Positions 36,340-45,614 of a stretch of 64,000 nt of DNA are shown one piece after another; the first letter of the stretch is position 1; each line of letters starts with the position of its first letter. A model generated the notes under the pieces. The model searched no databases. It was not told the DNA's origin and saw only the letters and a list, made by a program, of their open reading frames with translations. This stretch comes from Paracoccus maritimus (GTDB lineage: Bacteria; Pseudomonadota; Alphaproteobacteria; Rhodobacterales; Rhodobacteraceae). The translations under genes and the position numbers were made by a program. Location of the stretch: positions 1 to 64,000 of the forward strand of contig NZ_JANAVZ010000009.1 of the NCBI RefSeq assembly GCF_025195095.1, given 5' to 3'.

Positions 36340-37416
36340 ATGCTGTATCGTGAGGCGGGCGATTTCAAGACGACCTATCGCGACGATGGCCAGACCTTTC
36401 CGATCCGGCTGGATCGCTGGGGATACTATGTCACGCTGGCTGTGGCGTTCGGCATCATCCCCTTCGTCATCAACGATTACTGGGCCAGCGCGGTTTTCGT
36501 GCCGTTCCTGATCTACGCGATCGCGGCACTGGGGCTGAACATCCTGACGGGCTATGCCGGACAGGTCAGCCTTGGCACGGGCGGATTTATGGCGGTCGGT
36601 GCCTATGCGGTCTACAAGCTGATGACTGCGTTCCCCGACATCAGCATCGTCATCCACATCCTGCTTGCCGGCGGGATCACCGCCATGGTCGGGGTGCTGT
36701 TCGGCCTGCCCAGCCTGCGCATCAAGGGATTCTACCTGGCCGTCGCGACGCTGGCCGCGCAGTTCTTTCTGGTCTGGCTGTTCAACAAGGTGCCGTGGTT
36801 CTACAATTATTCGGCCTCGGGCCAGATCACCGCGCCCGAGCGGACGATCCTGGGACAGGCGGTGACGGGACCGGCCAGCACGGCATCGGCGAAATATCTG
36901 ATCTGTCTGGTCTTCGTCTTCGCGCTGGCCTGGATCGCGCGCAACCTGACGCGCGGCACGCTGGGGCGCAAGTGGATGGCGATCCGCGACATGGACATCG
37001 CGGCCGAGATCATCGGCGTGAACCCCCTGACCGCCAAGCTGTCGGCCTTTGCCGTCAGCAGCTTCTTCATCGGCATCGCTGGGGCGCTGCTATTTGCGGT
37101 CTATCTGGGCGCGGCCGAGGTCGGCGAGGCCTTTGGCATCAACAAAAGCTTTCTGGTTCTTTTCATGGTCATCATCGGCGGGCTGGGCAGCATTTTCGGA
37201 AGTTTCGCCGGCGCCGCATTCATGGTGATGATGCCGGTCTTCCTGAAGAACGTTCTGGTCGGCTCGCTGGGGTGGCCCACCGATCTGGCCGCTCATATCG
37301 AATTGATGATCGTCGGCGCGCTGATCGTGATGTTCCTGATCGTCGAGCCGCACGGACTGGCACGGCTGTGGTCGTTGACCAAGGAAAAGCTGCGGCTGTG
37401 GCCGTTCCCGCACTGA
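36340..37416 (+). CDS. Branched-chain-type ABC importer permease (LivM type)
   Basis: A 358-residue inner-membrane permease. ATG 36340 is chosen because it follows GGCGGGAGG. The LivM core includes LGLNILTGYAGQVSLGTGGF, the loop TRGTLGRKWMAIRDMDIAAE and VIIGGLGSIFGSFAGA. About nine hydrophobic helices are visible. It pairs with the LivH-type protein. An ABC importer of this kind takes amino acids, amides, urea or aromatic or aliphatic acids. Confidence 0.9.
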   Translation: MLYREAGDFKTTYRDDGQTFPIRLDRWGYYVTLAVAFGIIPFVINDYWASAVFVPFLIYAIAALGLNILTGYAGQVSLGTGGFMAVGAYAVYKLMTAFPDISIVIHILLAGGITAMVGVLFGLPSLRIKGFYLAVATLAAQFFLVWLFNKVPWFYNYSASGQITAPERTILGQAVTGPASTASAKYLICLVFVFALAWIARNLTRGTLGRKWMAIRDMDIAAEIIGVNPLTAKLSAFAVSSFFIGIAGALLFAVYLGAAEVGEAFGINKSFLVLFMVIIGGLGSIFGSFAGAAFMVMMPVFLKNVLVGSLGWPTDLAAHIELMIVGALIVMFLIVEPHGLARLWSLTKEKLRLWPFPH

Positions 37417-37467
37417 CCTGAACAAGACCGGGCAACCGGCAGAAGACAAAATTGGGAGGAGACCCGA

Positions 37468-38754
37468 ATGAAGACCAAACTGACCGCTTTCGTGTTGGCC
37501 GGCATGGTGACCGCCGCGCCCGCGCTGGCCGACCTTGTCGTGCCCAATCTCAGCTATCGGACCGGTCCCTATGGGGCGAACGGGACGCAATATGCCGATG
37601 GTTTCAACGACTATTTCACGCTGCTGAACGAACGCGATGGCGGCATCGGCGGCGAGATCATCCAGGTGCCCGAATGCGAGACCGCCTATAACACCGAAAA
37701 GGGCGTCGAGTGTTACGAGGCCACAAAGGATACGGGCGCGCTGGTCTATAACCCGCTGTCCACCGGCATCACATATCAGCTGATCCCCAAGGTTGGCGTG
37801 GACAAGAAGGTTCTTTACACGCCGGGCTACGGGCGCACCTCGGCGAAGAACGGCAAGGTGTTCGAGTGGGTCTTCAATGCCCCTGCGAACTACTGGGACG
37901 GTGCCTCGGTCGCGATCAAGTATCTGCTGGAGGAGAACGGCGGAGACCTGTCGGGCAAGAAGATCGCGCTGGTCTATCACAACAGCGCCTATGGCAAGGA
38001 GCCGATCCGCACGCTGGAAGAACTTGCCGCCAAGCACGGGTTCGAACTGAACGCGATCCCCGTCGAGGCGCCCGGGCAGGAGCAGAAATCCCAGTGGCTG
38101 CAGATCCGTCGCGACAAGCCGGACTATGTCCTGATGTGGGGCTGGGGCGTGATGAACCAGGTCGCGATCCAGGAAGCCGCCAATATCCGGTTCCCGATGG
38201 AGAATTTCATCGGCATCTGGTGGGCGGGTTCGGAAATCGATGTCGGACCGGCGGGTGCGGGGGCCGATGGCTACAAGTCGCTGACCTTCAACGGGGTCGG
38301 CATGGACTACCCGCTGTATGACGATCTGAAGACCCATGTTCTGGATACGGGCAAGGCCAGCCAGGGCGGCGAACATGTCGGCTCGGCCGTCTATTCGCGC
38401 GGCATGTATGCCGCTGTCGTCATCGCCGAGGCGATCCGCAAGGCGCAGGAACTGGCCGGAACGGCGCAGATCAATCCCGAGCAGCTGCGTGAGGGGTTCG
38501 AGAATCTTGAGATCAGCACCGAGCGCCTGGCCGAAATCGGCCTGCCCGATTTCGGTCCCGAGATCGCGCTGAGCTGTTCCAATCACGGTGGCAGCGGTAT
38601 GGCTCGGATCCAGCAATGGGACGCCTCGGCCAAGACCTGGAACCTGATCACCGAGTTCACCGAGCCCGACAACGAGGTTCTGGATCCGCTGATTGCCGCC
38701 GATTCCGAGGCCTATGCCAAGGAAGCCGGGATCACCCCGCGCGAGTGTAACTGA
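37468..38754 (+). CDS. Periplasmic substrate-binding protein of the ABC importer
   Basis: A 428-residue binding protein of the Leu/Ile/Val-binding fold. A signal peptide is cleaved near residue 21 (TAAPALA|D). The mature start LVVPNLSYRTGPYGANGTQY, the GGEIIQVPECETAYN segment with two cysteines (Cys71 and Cys82, probably bridged), and GKKIALVYHNSAYGKEP are typical of carboxylate-type rather than amino-acid-type members. A second cysteine pair lies near the C-terminus. The bound ligand is unknown. Its gene has GGGAGGAG upstream. The hairpin after it may raise its mRNA level over the genes downstream. Confidence 0.88.
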   Translation: MKTKLTAFVLAGMVTAAPALADLVVPNLSYRTGPYGANGTQYADGFNDYFTLLNERDGGIGGEIIQVPECETAYNTEKGVECYEATKDTGALVYNPLSTGITYQLIPKVGVDKKVLYTPGYGRTSAKNGKVFEWVFNAPANYWDGASVAIKYLLEENGGDLSGKKIALVYHNSAYGKEPIRTLEELAAKHGFELNAIPVEAPGQEQKSQWLQIRRDKPDYVLMWGWGVMNQVAIQEAANIRFPMENFIGIWWAGSEIDVGPAGAGADGYKSLTFNGVGMDYPLYDDLKTHVLDTGKASQGGEHVGSAVYSRGMYAAVVIAEAIRKAQELAGTAQINPEQLREGFENLEISTERLAEIGLPDFGPEIALSCSNHGGSGMARIQQWDASAKTWNLITEFTEPDNEVLDPLIAADSEAYAKEAGITPRECN

Positions 38755-38761
38755 TCACCGT

Positions 38762-38786
38762 CCCCGGCGGCCTTGCGCCGCCGGGG
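38762..38786 (+). terminator. Intra-operon hairpin after the binding-protein gene
   Basis: CCCCGGCGGC (38762-38771) pairs perfectly with GCCGCCGGGG (38777-38786) around a CTTGC loop, 7 bases after the binding-protein stop and 21 before the next start. There is no T-run. Such hairpins after binding-protein genes usually attenuate read-through and protect upstream mRNA. Confidence 0.65.
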
Positions 38787-38807
38787 CACCGCAATCCGGA
38801 GGCCGCC

Positions 38808-39629
38808 ATGTTCGATGCCGACACGCCAGAGACGCTGCTGGAAGTCAACAATATCGAGGTGATCTACAACCACGTCATCCTGGTGCTGAAGGGTGTCAGC
38901 CTGTCGGTGCCCAAGGGCGGAATTACCGCGCTGCTTGGCGGCAACGGTGCTGGCAAGACCACGACACTGAAAGCGATCTCGAACCTTCTGGCAAGCGAGA
39001 GGGGCGAGGTCACCAAGGGGTCGATCGTCTATCGCGGCGAACGGGTCGCCGACCGGAACCCGGCTGCGCTGGTCAAGCGTGGGGTCATTCAGGTGATGGA
39101 GGGGCGCCACTGCTTCGAACATCTGACCGTCGAGGAAAATCTGCTGACCGGCGCCTATACTCGTGCGGATGGCACGGCCGCGATCAAGCGCGACCTTGAG
39201 ATGGTCTATGACTATTTTCCGCGTCTGCGGGAACGTCGCAAAAGTCAGGCGGGTTACACATCGGGTGGTGAGCAGCAGATGGTCGCCATGGGCCGCGCAC
39301 TGATGTCGCGCCCCGAGATGATCCTGCTGGACGAGCCGTCGATGGGGCTGGCGCCGCAGCTGGTCGAGCAGATCTTCCAGATCGTGAAGGCCGTGAACGA
39401 GGGCGAGGGCGTTACCTTCCTGCTGGCCGAACAGAACACCAATGTCGCGCTGCGCTATGCCCATTACGGATACATCCTGGAAAACGGTCGCATCGTGATG
39501 GACGGGCCGGCGGCGGCACTGCGCGAGAACCCGGACGTCAAGGAATTCTATCTGGGCATGTCGGACGAGGGCCGAAAATCCTTCCGCGACGTGCGCAGCT
39601 ATCGCCGCCGCAAACGCTGGCTGGCCTGA
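38808..39629 (+). CDS. Branched-chain-type ABC importer ATPase (LivF type)
   Basis: A 273-residue ATPase with the LivF pattern: Walker A GGNGAGKTT, GVIQVMEGRHCFEHLTVEEN, signature YTSGGEQQMVAMGRALMSRP and Walker B ILLDEPSMGLAP, then LAEQNTNVALRYA. It forms a heterodimer with the LivG-type ATPase. It starts behind CCGGAGG. The C-terminus after YLGMS extends by about 25 basic residues (KSFRDVRSYRRRKRWLA), which is unusual for LivF. Confidence 0.9.
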   Translation: MFDADTPETLLEVNNIEVIYNHVILVLKGVSLSVPKGGITALLGGNGAGKTTTLKAISNLLASERGEVTKGSIVYRGERVADRNPAALVKRGVIQVMEGRHCFEHLTVEENLLTGAYTRADGTAAIKRDLEMVYDYFPRLRERRKSQAGYTSGGEQQMVAMGRALMSRPEMILLDEPSMGLAPQLVEQIFQIVKAVNEGEGVTFLLAEQNTNVALRYAHYGYILENGRIVMDGPAAALRENPDVKEFYLGMSDEGRKSFRDVRSYRRRKRWLA

Positions 39630-39639
39630 GGAGATCGCG

Positions 39640-40860
39640 ATGCCATCCCATTACGATGATCTGGAAACCCGCGATGACGCCGAGCGGCAAGAGGCGCTGG
39701 CGCGGGAATTGCCTGCGACGCTGGCGCGAGCCAAGACAGCGCCCGCGCTGGCCAGGCTGCTGCGCGAGGTCGATCCGGACAAGGTGAGGGACCGGGCGAC
39801 GCTGGCGCGCCTGCCGGTGGTGCGCAAGGCGGAACTGTCCGAGGCGCAGAAGAAATCGCCACCCTTCGGCGGCTATACCACCCGTCTGGCAGCGGAGTTT
39901 GACCATATCTTTCAAAGCCCCGGCCCGATCTATGAACCGGGCCGACGCGAGGGCGACTGGTGGCGGCTGGGAAGGTTCCTGCACGCCTCGGGTATCGGGC
40001 GTGGCGATATCGTCCAGAACTGCTTCGGCTATCACCTGACGCCTGCGGGCATGATGTTCGACAGTGCCGCGCGGGCCGTCGATGCGGCGGTGCTGCCCGC
40101 CGGCACCGGGCAGACCGATCTGCAGGTCAGGGCGGCCGTCGATATCGGGACCACCTGCTATGCCGGGACGCCCGATTTCCTGAAAGTCATCCTGGACCGC
40201 GCCGATGAAATGGGCGAGCGGCTGGCGATCACGTGCGCCGTTGTCGGCGGCGGGGCGCTTTTTCCGTCGCTGCGCCAGGGCTATGCGGATCGCGGGATCG
40301 TCACGCGGCAGTGCTATGCCACCGCCGATCTTGGCAACATCGCCTATGAAAGCGAGGCGGTCGAAGGGCTGATCGTCGATGAGGGCGTGATCGTCGAGAT
40401 CGTGCGCCCCGGCACCGGCGATCCTGTGCCGGAGGGCGAGGTCGGCGAGGTGCTGGTGACCACGCTGAACCCCGACTATCCGCTGGTCAGATTCGCGACC
40501 GGTGATCTTTCGGCGGTCCTGCCGGGCACAAGCCCTTGTGGTCGCACGAATATGAGAATCAAGGGATGGATGGGGCGCGCTGACCAGACCACCAAGATCA
40601 AGGGCATGTTCGTGCGCCCGGAACAGGTTGCTGCACTGGTGTCGCGCCACCCCGAGATCGCGCGCGCCCGCGTCATCGCCGACCGAGAGGGCGAGATGGA
40701 CATCATGACGGTGCAGTTGGAATCGCCTGCCGATTCGGCCGACAACTATGCGGCCTCGGTCGTGGATACATTAAAGATGAAGGGCCGGGTGCAGATCGTC
40801 GCGCCGGGCAGCCTGCCCAATGATGGCAAGGTCATCGAGGATCGCCGCAGCTATGATTGA
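39640..40860 (+). CDS. Phenylacetate-CoA ligase-like adenylate-forming protein
   Basis: A 406-residue protein of the PaaK branch of adenylate-forming enzymes. LARLPVVRKAELSEAQ near the start, GIGRGDIVQNCFGYHLTPAG, YGT-like YATADLGNIAYES and the C-terminal hinge GRADQTTKIKGMFVRPEQVA are all PaaK-type. The phosphate loop that PaaK has after its N-terminal helix (SSGTTGKPT-like) is replaced by FQSPGPIYEPGRREGD at about residues 90-105. It may therefore not bind ATP in the usual way. Together with the upstream ligase and importer it probably handles an imported aromatic or other carboxylate. It is the last gene of the operon, 10 bases after the LivF-type gene. Confidence 0.75.
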   Translation: MPSHYDDLETRDDAERQEALARELPATLARAKTAPALARLLREVDPDKVRDRATLARLPVVRKAELSEAQKKSPPFGGYTTRLAAEFDHIFQSPGPIYEPGRREGDWWRLGRFLHASGIGRGDIVQNCFGYHLTPAGMMFDSAARAVDAAVLPAGTGQTDLQVRAAVDIGTTCYAGTPDFLKVILDRADEMGERLAITCAVVGGGALFPSLRQGYADRGIVTRQCYATADLGNIAYESEAVEGLIVDEGVIVEIVRPGTGDPVPEGEVGEVLVTTLNPDYPLVRFATGDLSAVLPGTSPCGRTNMRIKGWMGRADQTTKIKGMFVRPEQVAALVSRHPEIARARVIADREGEMDIMTVQLESPADSADNYAASVVDTLKMKGRVQIVAPGSLPNDGKVIEDRRSYD

Positions 40861-40944
40861 ATGAAATGCATTTGATCCGTTAACTTGTTTGGCCGCCGCG
40901 CCGCAGCAACATTGGTTTCCGAAGTCTTGGAAACGGGTGGCGAC

Positions 40945-41709
40945 ATGGCGGCGGCAAAAGGTCCGAACGGACCCACGATCATCATAAAGCGGGGTGTCGC
41001 CGCGGCAGATGCCGGGCATCACGGTGGCGCGTGGAAGGTGGCCTATGCCGACTTCGTCACCGCGATGATGGCGTTCTTTTTGCTGATGTGGCTGTTGAAC
41101 GCGACGACCGAAAAACAGCGGGCGGGGCTTGCCGATTATTTCAACCCGACCATCGTCCACACGCCCGGCGCTGCGGGCGACGGGATTGAGGAGGGTGTCC
41201 GCCATGCCATCCTCGAACAGGTGCCCGACAGCGAGAAGTCTGCCGATTTCGACCAGCTTGCCCAGCATGTCCAGCAGCAGCTGACCGGCACTGGGGCCGA
41301 ATCCATGCAACTGTCGAACCTTCTGCGACACGTCGTCACCCGCATGACTGACGAGGGGCTGGTGATCGAGCTGACCGACCTCACCGGAGAGCCGCTGTTC
41401 GTTGACGACACCGCCCAGCCCCAGCCCGCGTTGGTCGAGCTGTCCAGGATCCTGGCGCGCGTTCTTGGTCGCGTGCGCAATGACCTGGCGATCGCCGGCC
41501 ATGTCCGATCCTATCCCGAGATGCTGGTGGCCTCGCCCGTCTGGGCATTGTCCGATGCCCGCGCGCACGCGGTGCGCAATCTGCTGGAACGCACCGACCT
41601 TGATGAACGTCGCATTCATCGTGTGACCGGCTACGCGGACCGCAAGAACCGGTCGGCCAACCCGATGGATCCGGCGAACAACCGGATCGAGGTGATTTTA
41701 CTTAGATGA
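40945..41709 (+). CDS. motB: Flagellar stator protein MotB
   Basis: A 254-residue protein from ATG 40945. One transmembrane helix near the N-terminus contains the proton-binding Asp: HGGAWKVAYADFVTAMMAFF then LLMWLLNATT. The C-terminal OmpA-like peptidoglycan-binding domain shows AIAGHVRSYPEM, SDARAHAVRNLLER and NPMDPANNRIEVILLR. MotB with MotA forms the stator that uses proton flow to turn the flagellum. motA is not adjacent in this window. The start is provisional, with GGGTGGCGAC upstream. It opens the flagellar group. Confidence 0.92.
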   Translation: MAAAKGPNGPTIIIKRGVAAADAGHHGGAWKVAYADFVTAMMAFFLLMWLLNATTEKQRAGLADYFNPTIVHTPGAAGDGIEEGVRHAILEQVPDSEKSADFDQLAQHVQQQLTGTGAESMQLSNLLRHVVTRMTDEGLVIELTDLTGEPLFVDDTAQPQPALVELSRILARVLGRVRNDLAIAGHVRSYPEMLVASPVWALSDARAHAVRNLLERTDLDERRIHRVTGYADRKNRSANPMDPANNRIEVILLR

Positions 41710-41796
41710 CCGGCCGCCCGCCGGTGCGATTAGGCGAATCTTAAGCTGTCTGGCCGATAGTCGGCATCAAAGCTGATGTGAAAAGGATCTACGCCC

Positions 41797-43104
41797 ATGT
41801 CGATGTCTTCCGCGATGAGCGCCGGTGTGTCCGGCCTGGCGGCGAATTCAACCCGCCTGGCCACGATTTCGGACAATATCGCGAACTCGGGCACCTATGG
41901 CTACAAGCGGATGGAAACGGAATTCAACGCCTTCGTTCTGAACCAGAACCAGGTCGGTGGATTGCATTCGGCCGGTGGCGTTCGTGCCTCGACCTACCGC
42001 GACATCATGGACGGAGGCGCGCTGGAAACGACGTCGCATCCGTTGGACATCGCGGTCAGCGGGCGTGGAATGCTGCCGGTCACATCGTCCGTAGATTTGG
42101 ATAACGGGTTCGAGCAGTTGCCGTTCATGATGACCCGGACCGGCGCGTTCCGTACGGACGAGGACGGGGTGCTGCGAACCGAATCCGGTCTAGTGCTGTT
42201 GGGCTGGCCCGCGATGCAGGATGGGACCGTCCCCGTTGTCGGACGTGACACGATGGCATCGCTGGAACCGGTGCGGGTTCCGGACCATCAGACGGCTGGC
42301 GATCCGACCACCGAGATCCATCTTGGCGTCAACCTGCCCGCCGCCCAGGCCAACCCGACCGGAACGGGCGATCCGCTGCCAACGCTGAGCGTCGAATATT
42401 TCGGCAATCTTGGCACGTCCGAAGCCTTGAACATAGATTTCACCCCGGTGGCCGGTGCCGCGAATACCTGGACGATGAGTGTCCACGACACGGCGACCGA
42501 CCCGGTGACGCTGGCCGGCAGCTATGAAATCACTTTCGACGATACGCCGACCAACGGTGGCAGTATTGCCGCCGTGACCACGATCACCGGTGCCGCCTAC
42601 GATCCGGTCGAGGGGGTTCTGCCGATTGCTGTGGCCGGTGGCGGCAGCATCGACATGTTCATCGGCACGCCCCTTGGCGCGTCAGGCCTGCGACAGCTTT
42701 CTGCCAGCTTCTCGCCGACGAACATCGCCAAGAACGGGTCACCTGTCGGACAACTGTCCAGCGTCGAGATCGACGAGGACGGCTTTATCAAGGCAACATA
42801 CGACACCGGGTTCGTGAAGACCCTCTACCAGATTCCGCTGGTCGATGTGCCCAACCCGAATGGCCTGATCTCACTGGATGCTCAGGCTTTCAAGGTGTCG
42901 CAGGATTCGGGCAGCTTCTTCTTGTGGGATGCGGGCGACGGGCCGACTGGGACGATCCTTGGTTTCGCACGCGAGGCATCGACCACTGACGTTGCTGCCG
43001 AACTGACCCATCTGATCCAGACGCAGCGCGCCTATTCGTCGAATGCCAAGATCATTCAGACCGTCGATGAGATGCTGCAGGAAACTACCAATATCAAACG
43101 CTGA
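41797..43104 (+). CDS. flgE: Flagellar hook protein FlgE
   Basis: A 435-residue hook subunit. It starts SSAMSAGVSGLAANSTRLAT followed by ISDNIANSGTYGYKRMETEF, the flagellar rod/hook N-terminal helix. The F1G basal-body domain lies at about 75-150 (LDIAVSGRGMLPV). The C-terminal helix ends DVAAELTHLIQTQRAYSSNA then KIIQTVDEMLQE. The middle is a variable hook domain. FlgE is exported by the flagellar type III system and forms the universal joint. It lies 87 bases after motB, so a promoter may lie between, but none is certain. Confidence 0.95.
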   Translation: MSMSSAMSAGVSGLAANSTRLATISDNIANSGTYGYKRMETEFNAFVLNQNQVGGLHSAGGVRASTYRDIMDGGALETTSHPLDIAVSGRGMLPVTSSVDLDNGFEQLPFMMTRTGAFRTDEDGVLRTESGLVLLGWPAMQDGTVPVVGRDTMASLEPVRVPDHQTAGDPTTEIHLGVNLPAAQANPTGTGDPLPTLSVEYFGNLGTSEALNIDFTPVAGAANTWTMSVHDTATDPVTLAGSYEITFDDTPTNGGSIAAVTTITGAAYDPVEGVLPIAVAGGGSIDMFIGTPLGASGLRQLSASFSPTNIAKNGSPVGQLSSVEIDEDGFIKATYDTGFVKTLYQIPLVDVPNPNGLISLDAQAFKVSQDSGSFFLWDAGDGPTGTILGFAREASTTDVAAELTHLIQTQRAYSSNAKIIQTVDEMLQETTNIKR

Positions 43105-43137
43105 GGATCCTAAGATCACCAGCCCAGGAGAGCCGGG

Positions 43138-44595
43138 ATGAGTATTGCGAAGGCGCTGAACAACGCCGTGTCGGGTTTGACCGCAACAGCGCGGGGAACC
43201 GAGACTGTGGCGTCTAATCTGGCCAATATCATGACCCCAGGCTACGCCAGACGCGAGGTTGCGCAGAGCGCGCAGACCCTTGGGGGCTATGGCGGTGGGG
43301 TCAGGATCGACGGCATTTCGCGTGTTGTCAACGCGACTTTGGTGGCCGAATCCCGTCTTGCCCAGTCAGGCAGCGCAGACGCCCGGACGCGGCTCGATTT
43401 TCTGTTGCAGATGGGTGACATCGTCGGATTGCCTGGCGAGGAGGGTGCCCTTTCGACAATCCTCGGCGAGTTCACGAATGCCCTCCAAGCGGCCGCGACG
43501 CGCCCGGATGACGAATTGCGGCTGGCCGGGGTCGTGGATGCCGCTGAACGGCTTGCTGAAAGGCTGAATGCGGCGTCCGGTGCGGTCCAGGATGCGCGTG
43601 CCGCCGCCGACAAGGCCATTGAATCCGAGGTGGCAACCATCAATGCCAAGCTTGAGCAGGTGGCATATCTCAACCGCCGCATCGCAATCATCGAAAGCGA
43701 AGGCAACGATCCGTCGTCTCTTCTCGATCAGCGCCAGGCGGCGATCGACGCGATCGCGGAAATCATTCCTGTTCAGGAAGTGGCGCGCGACCGCGGGATG
43801 GTCGCGCTTTTCACGACGGGTGGTGCCGTTCTTCTGGACGGCAGCCGACCAAGTCGGTTCGAGTTCTCGGCGGTCGGACAGATGACGCCTGACCTTTCGG
43901 TCGGAATCCCACCGGTCATGCGGCTTGTGCAGAACGGGGTCGAATTGTCCGCTGCACAGATGCAGTTATTCGAGGGGGGCTCGCTGGAGGCGCATTTCGC
44001 GGTGCGTGATCAGCTGGCCCCGCAGATACAACAGGAACTGGACGCCTTAGCCTTCGATCTTCACGAACGACTGGTGGATCCGGCGGTCGATGCGAGTTAT
44101 CCCGCAACCGCAGCCGGCCTGTTCGCGGACGGTGGCACGCGTGCGTCTCTTCCGACGATCGCGGGGCTTTCGGCGCGGATCACGCTCAACCCGCTTGTGA
44201 ATCCTGACGCGGGAGGAGAGCTTTTTCGTGTCCGTGACGGGCTGGGAACCGCGTTCTCAGGTCCCGTCGCGGATTCGGCATTGTTGCTTGCCATGGCGGA
44301 CGCGCTGAGTGCGTCGACCGCGTTCGCCGGTGGCGCGGGTTTCGAGGGAAATGGCTCACTGTCATCACGGTTCTCAGAACTGGAAGCGCGCGTCGCCCTT
44401 CGACGGGTCGCTGCCGAGTCGGAAAGTTCGGTGCGAAACAGCCGGTCGGAAACCATTTCGGGCCGCCTGATGGCGGATGGCGTGGACAGTGACGCCGAAA
44501 TGCAGCGGCTGCTGCAATACGAACAGGCATACGCCGCGAACGCCCGGGTTATCCAGGCGATCGAAGAGATGATGGATCAGATACTGAGGCTTTGA
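43138..44595 (+). CDS. flgK: Flagellar hook-associated protein FlgK
   Basis: A 485-residue protein that joins hook and filament. The N-terminal helix is MSIAKALNNAVSGLTATARG, ending in VASNLANIMTPGYARREVAQ. The coiled coil around DARAAADKAIESEVATINAK with QVAYLNRRIA is typical. The C-terminal helix ends ERQ-like EMQRLLQYEQAYAANARVIQ then AIEEMMDQILRL. Its start has GGAGAGCCGGG upstream and lies 33 bases after flgE. It ends in the same frame position as the flgL leader, 2 bases before the flgL ATG. Confidence 0.95.
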   Translation: MSIAKALNNAVSGLTATARGTETVASNLANIMTPGYARREVAQSAQTLGGYGGGVRIDGISRVVNATLVAESRLAQSGSADARTRLDFLLQMGDIVGLPGEEGALSTILGEFTNALQAAATRPDDELRLAGVVDAAERLAERLNAASGAVQDARAAADKAIESEVATINAKLEQVAYLNRRIAIIESEGNDPSSLLDQRQAAIDAIAEIIPVQEVARDRGMVALFTTGGAVLLDGSRPSRFEFSAVGQMTPDLSVGIPPVMRLVQNGVELSAAQMQLFEGGSLEAHFAVRDQLAPQIQQELDALAFDLHERLVDPAVDASYPATAAGLFADGGTRASLPTIAGLSARITLNPLVNPDAGGELFRVRDGLGTAFSGPVADSALLLAMADALSASTAFAGGAGFEGNGSLSSRFSELEARVALRRVAAESESSVRNSRSETISGRLMADGVDSDAEMQRLLQYEQAYAANARVIQAIEEMMDQILRL

Positions 44596-44597
44596 CA

Positions 44598-45614
44598 ATG
44601 AGCGTTCACTCCATAGGCGATCAGGCGCGTGCCTTCGCGCTTCAGGCGGCGTCCTATCGTATCAAGACGACACTGGCGACGCTGACCGATGAAATGGCAA
44701 GCGGCGAGGTCGCTGATCTCGGTCAGCGGCTGAACGGAAACACCCAGGTCCTGGGGCACATCGAGGCGCGGATCACTGGTCTGGACCAGTTCAGGCGCAA
44801 TGCGACGGAAGCTGCCTTGATCGTCCAGGGCATGCAGGATGTGCTGGTGTCGGTTCAGTCGGACGCGGGCGCGTTGGGCTTGTCGCTGGTCGCAGAACCT
44901 TTCAACGAGACCGAATCGCTTCTGGAGATGCGGGCCGGAGAGGTCGGCGGAGCCTTCGAGACGGCGGTGGCCCGCTTCAGCCGGTCGGTCGGAGATCGCT
45001 TCCTGTTTTCTGGATTGAACAGCGATATGCCTGCCTTGGCGCAGGCCTCCGACATAATGGACGCGCTTGAACTGGCAACGACGGGCCTGACGAACGCTGC
45101 TGATATCGCACAGGCGGTATCGAACTGGTTCGACGCGCCTCAGGGGGGCGGTGGTTTTCTGGATGTGGCCTATCAGGGGACACTTGGCCAACCACAGAGG
45201 ATCGAGATCGGAGAGGGCGAGGCGATTGGTCTATCCACAAGCGCTGCAACTCCGGCTTTGCGGGATGTCCTCAAGGGGCTTGCGACCGCCGCCTTGGTGG
45301 AGCGCGGGGTCCTGGCCGGCCAGCATCAAGAGCGACGTGACCTGATGCAGATCGGTGGGCAGATCCTGCTGGACAACAACAGCAACCTGCTGAGCGAGAT
45401 GGGGCGCATCGGCCTTGGGCAGCAAATCGTCGATCGCGCGCAGACCGAAAGCGCATCAGCCCTTGCGACGCTGCGGATCGCGAGGAATGACCTGCGTGCG
45501 GCGGACCCCTACGAGACAGCGGGTGCCCTGAAGCAGGTCGAGGCGCAGCTCGAGGCGCTTTATGCCGTCACCGCCCGGCTTTCCTCTCTCAAACTTGTGG
45601 ATTTCCTGCGGTGA
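44598..45614 (+). CDS. flgL: Flagellar hook-associated protein FlgL
   Basis: A 338-residue flagellin-like junction protein from ATG 44598 (MSVHSIGDQARAFALQAASY). The N-terminal coiled helix LTDEMASGEVADLGQRLNGN and the C-terminal helix ETAGALKQVEAQLEALYAVT then ARLSSLKLVDFLR match FlgL and flagellin ends. The central domain is short. It caps the hook and serves as the base of the filament with FlgK. Its start is 2 bases after the flgK stop, and its stop overlaps the flgI start. Confidence 0.9.
   Translation: MSVHSIGDQARAFALQAASYRIKTTLATLTDEMASGEVADLGQRLNGNTQVLGHIEARITGLDQFRRNATEAALIVQGMQDVLVSVQSDAGALGLSLVAEPFNETESLLEMRAGEVGGAFETAVARFSRSVGDRFLFSGLNSDMPALAQASDIMDALELATTGLTNAADIAQAVSNWFDAPQGGGGFLDVAYQGTLGQPQRIEIGEGEAIGLSTSAATPALRDVLKGLATAALVERGVLAGQHQERRDLMQIGGQILLDNNSNLLSEMGRIGLGQQIVDRAQTESASALATLRIARNDLRAADPYETAGALKQVEAQLEALYAVTARLSSLKLVDFLR

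Noticed and set aside
36234..36353. 39-codon frame between the two permease genes
   Set aside because: No motif, and it overlaps the well-supported LivM-type start. It may only be a by-product of the 108-base gap.
34384..36657. Minus-strand open frame across the ABC importer genes
   Set aside because: It spans three real genes and their gaps and is full of His/Asp/Gln, as expected for an antisense shadow.
41734..41760. Sigma-28 flagellar promoter before flgE
   Set aside because: GCCGATAG at 41753-41760 matches the -10 box well, but no TAAA-type -35 is found at the correct spacing, so it is not listed as a feature.
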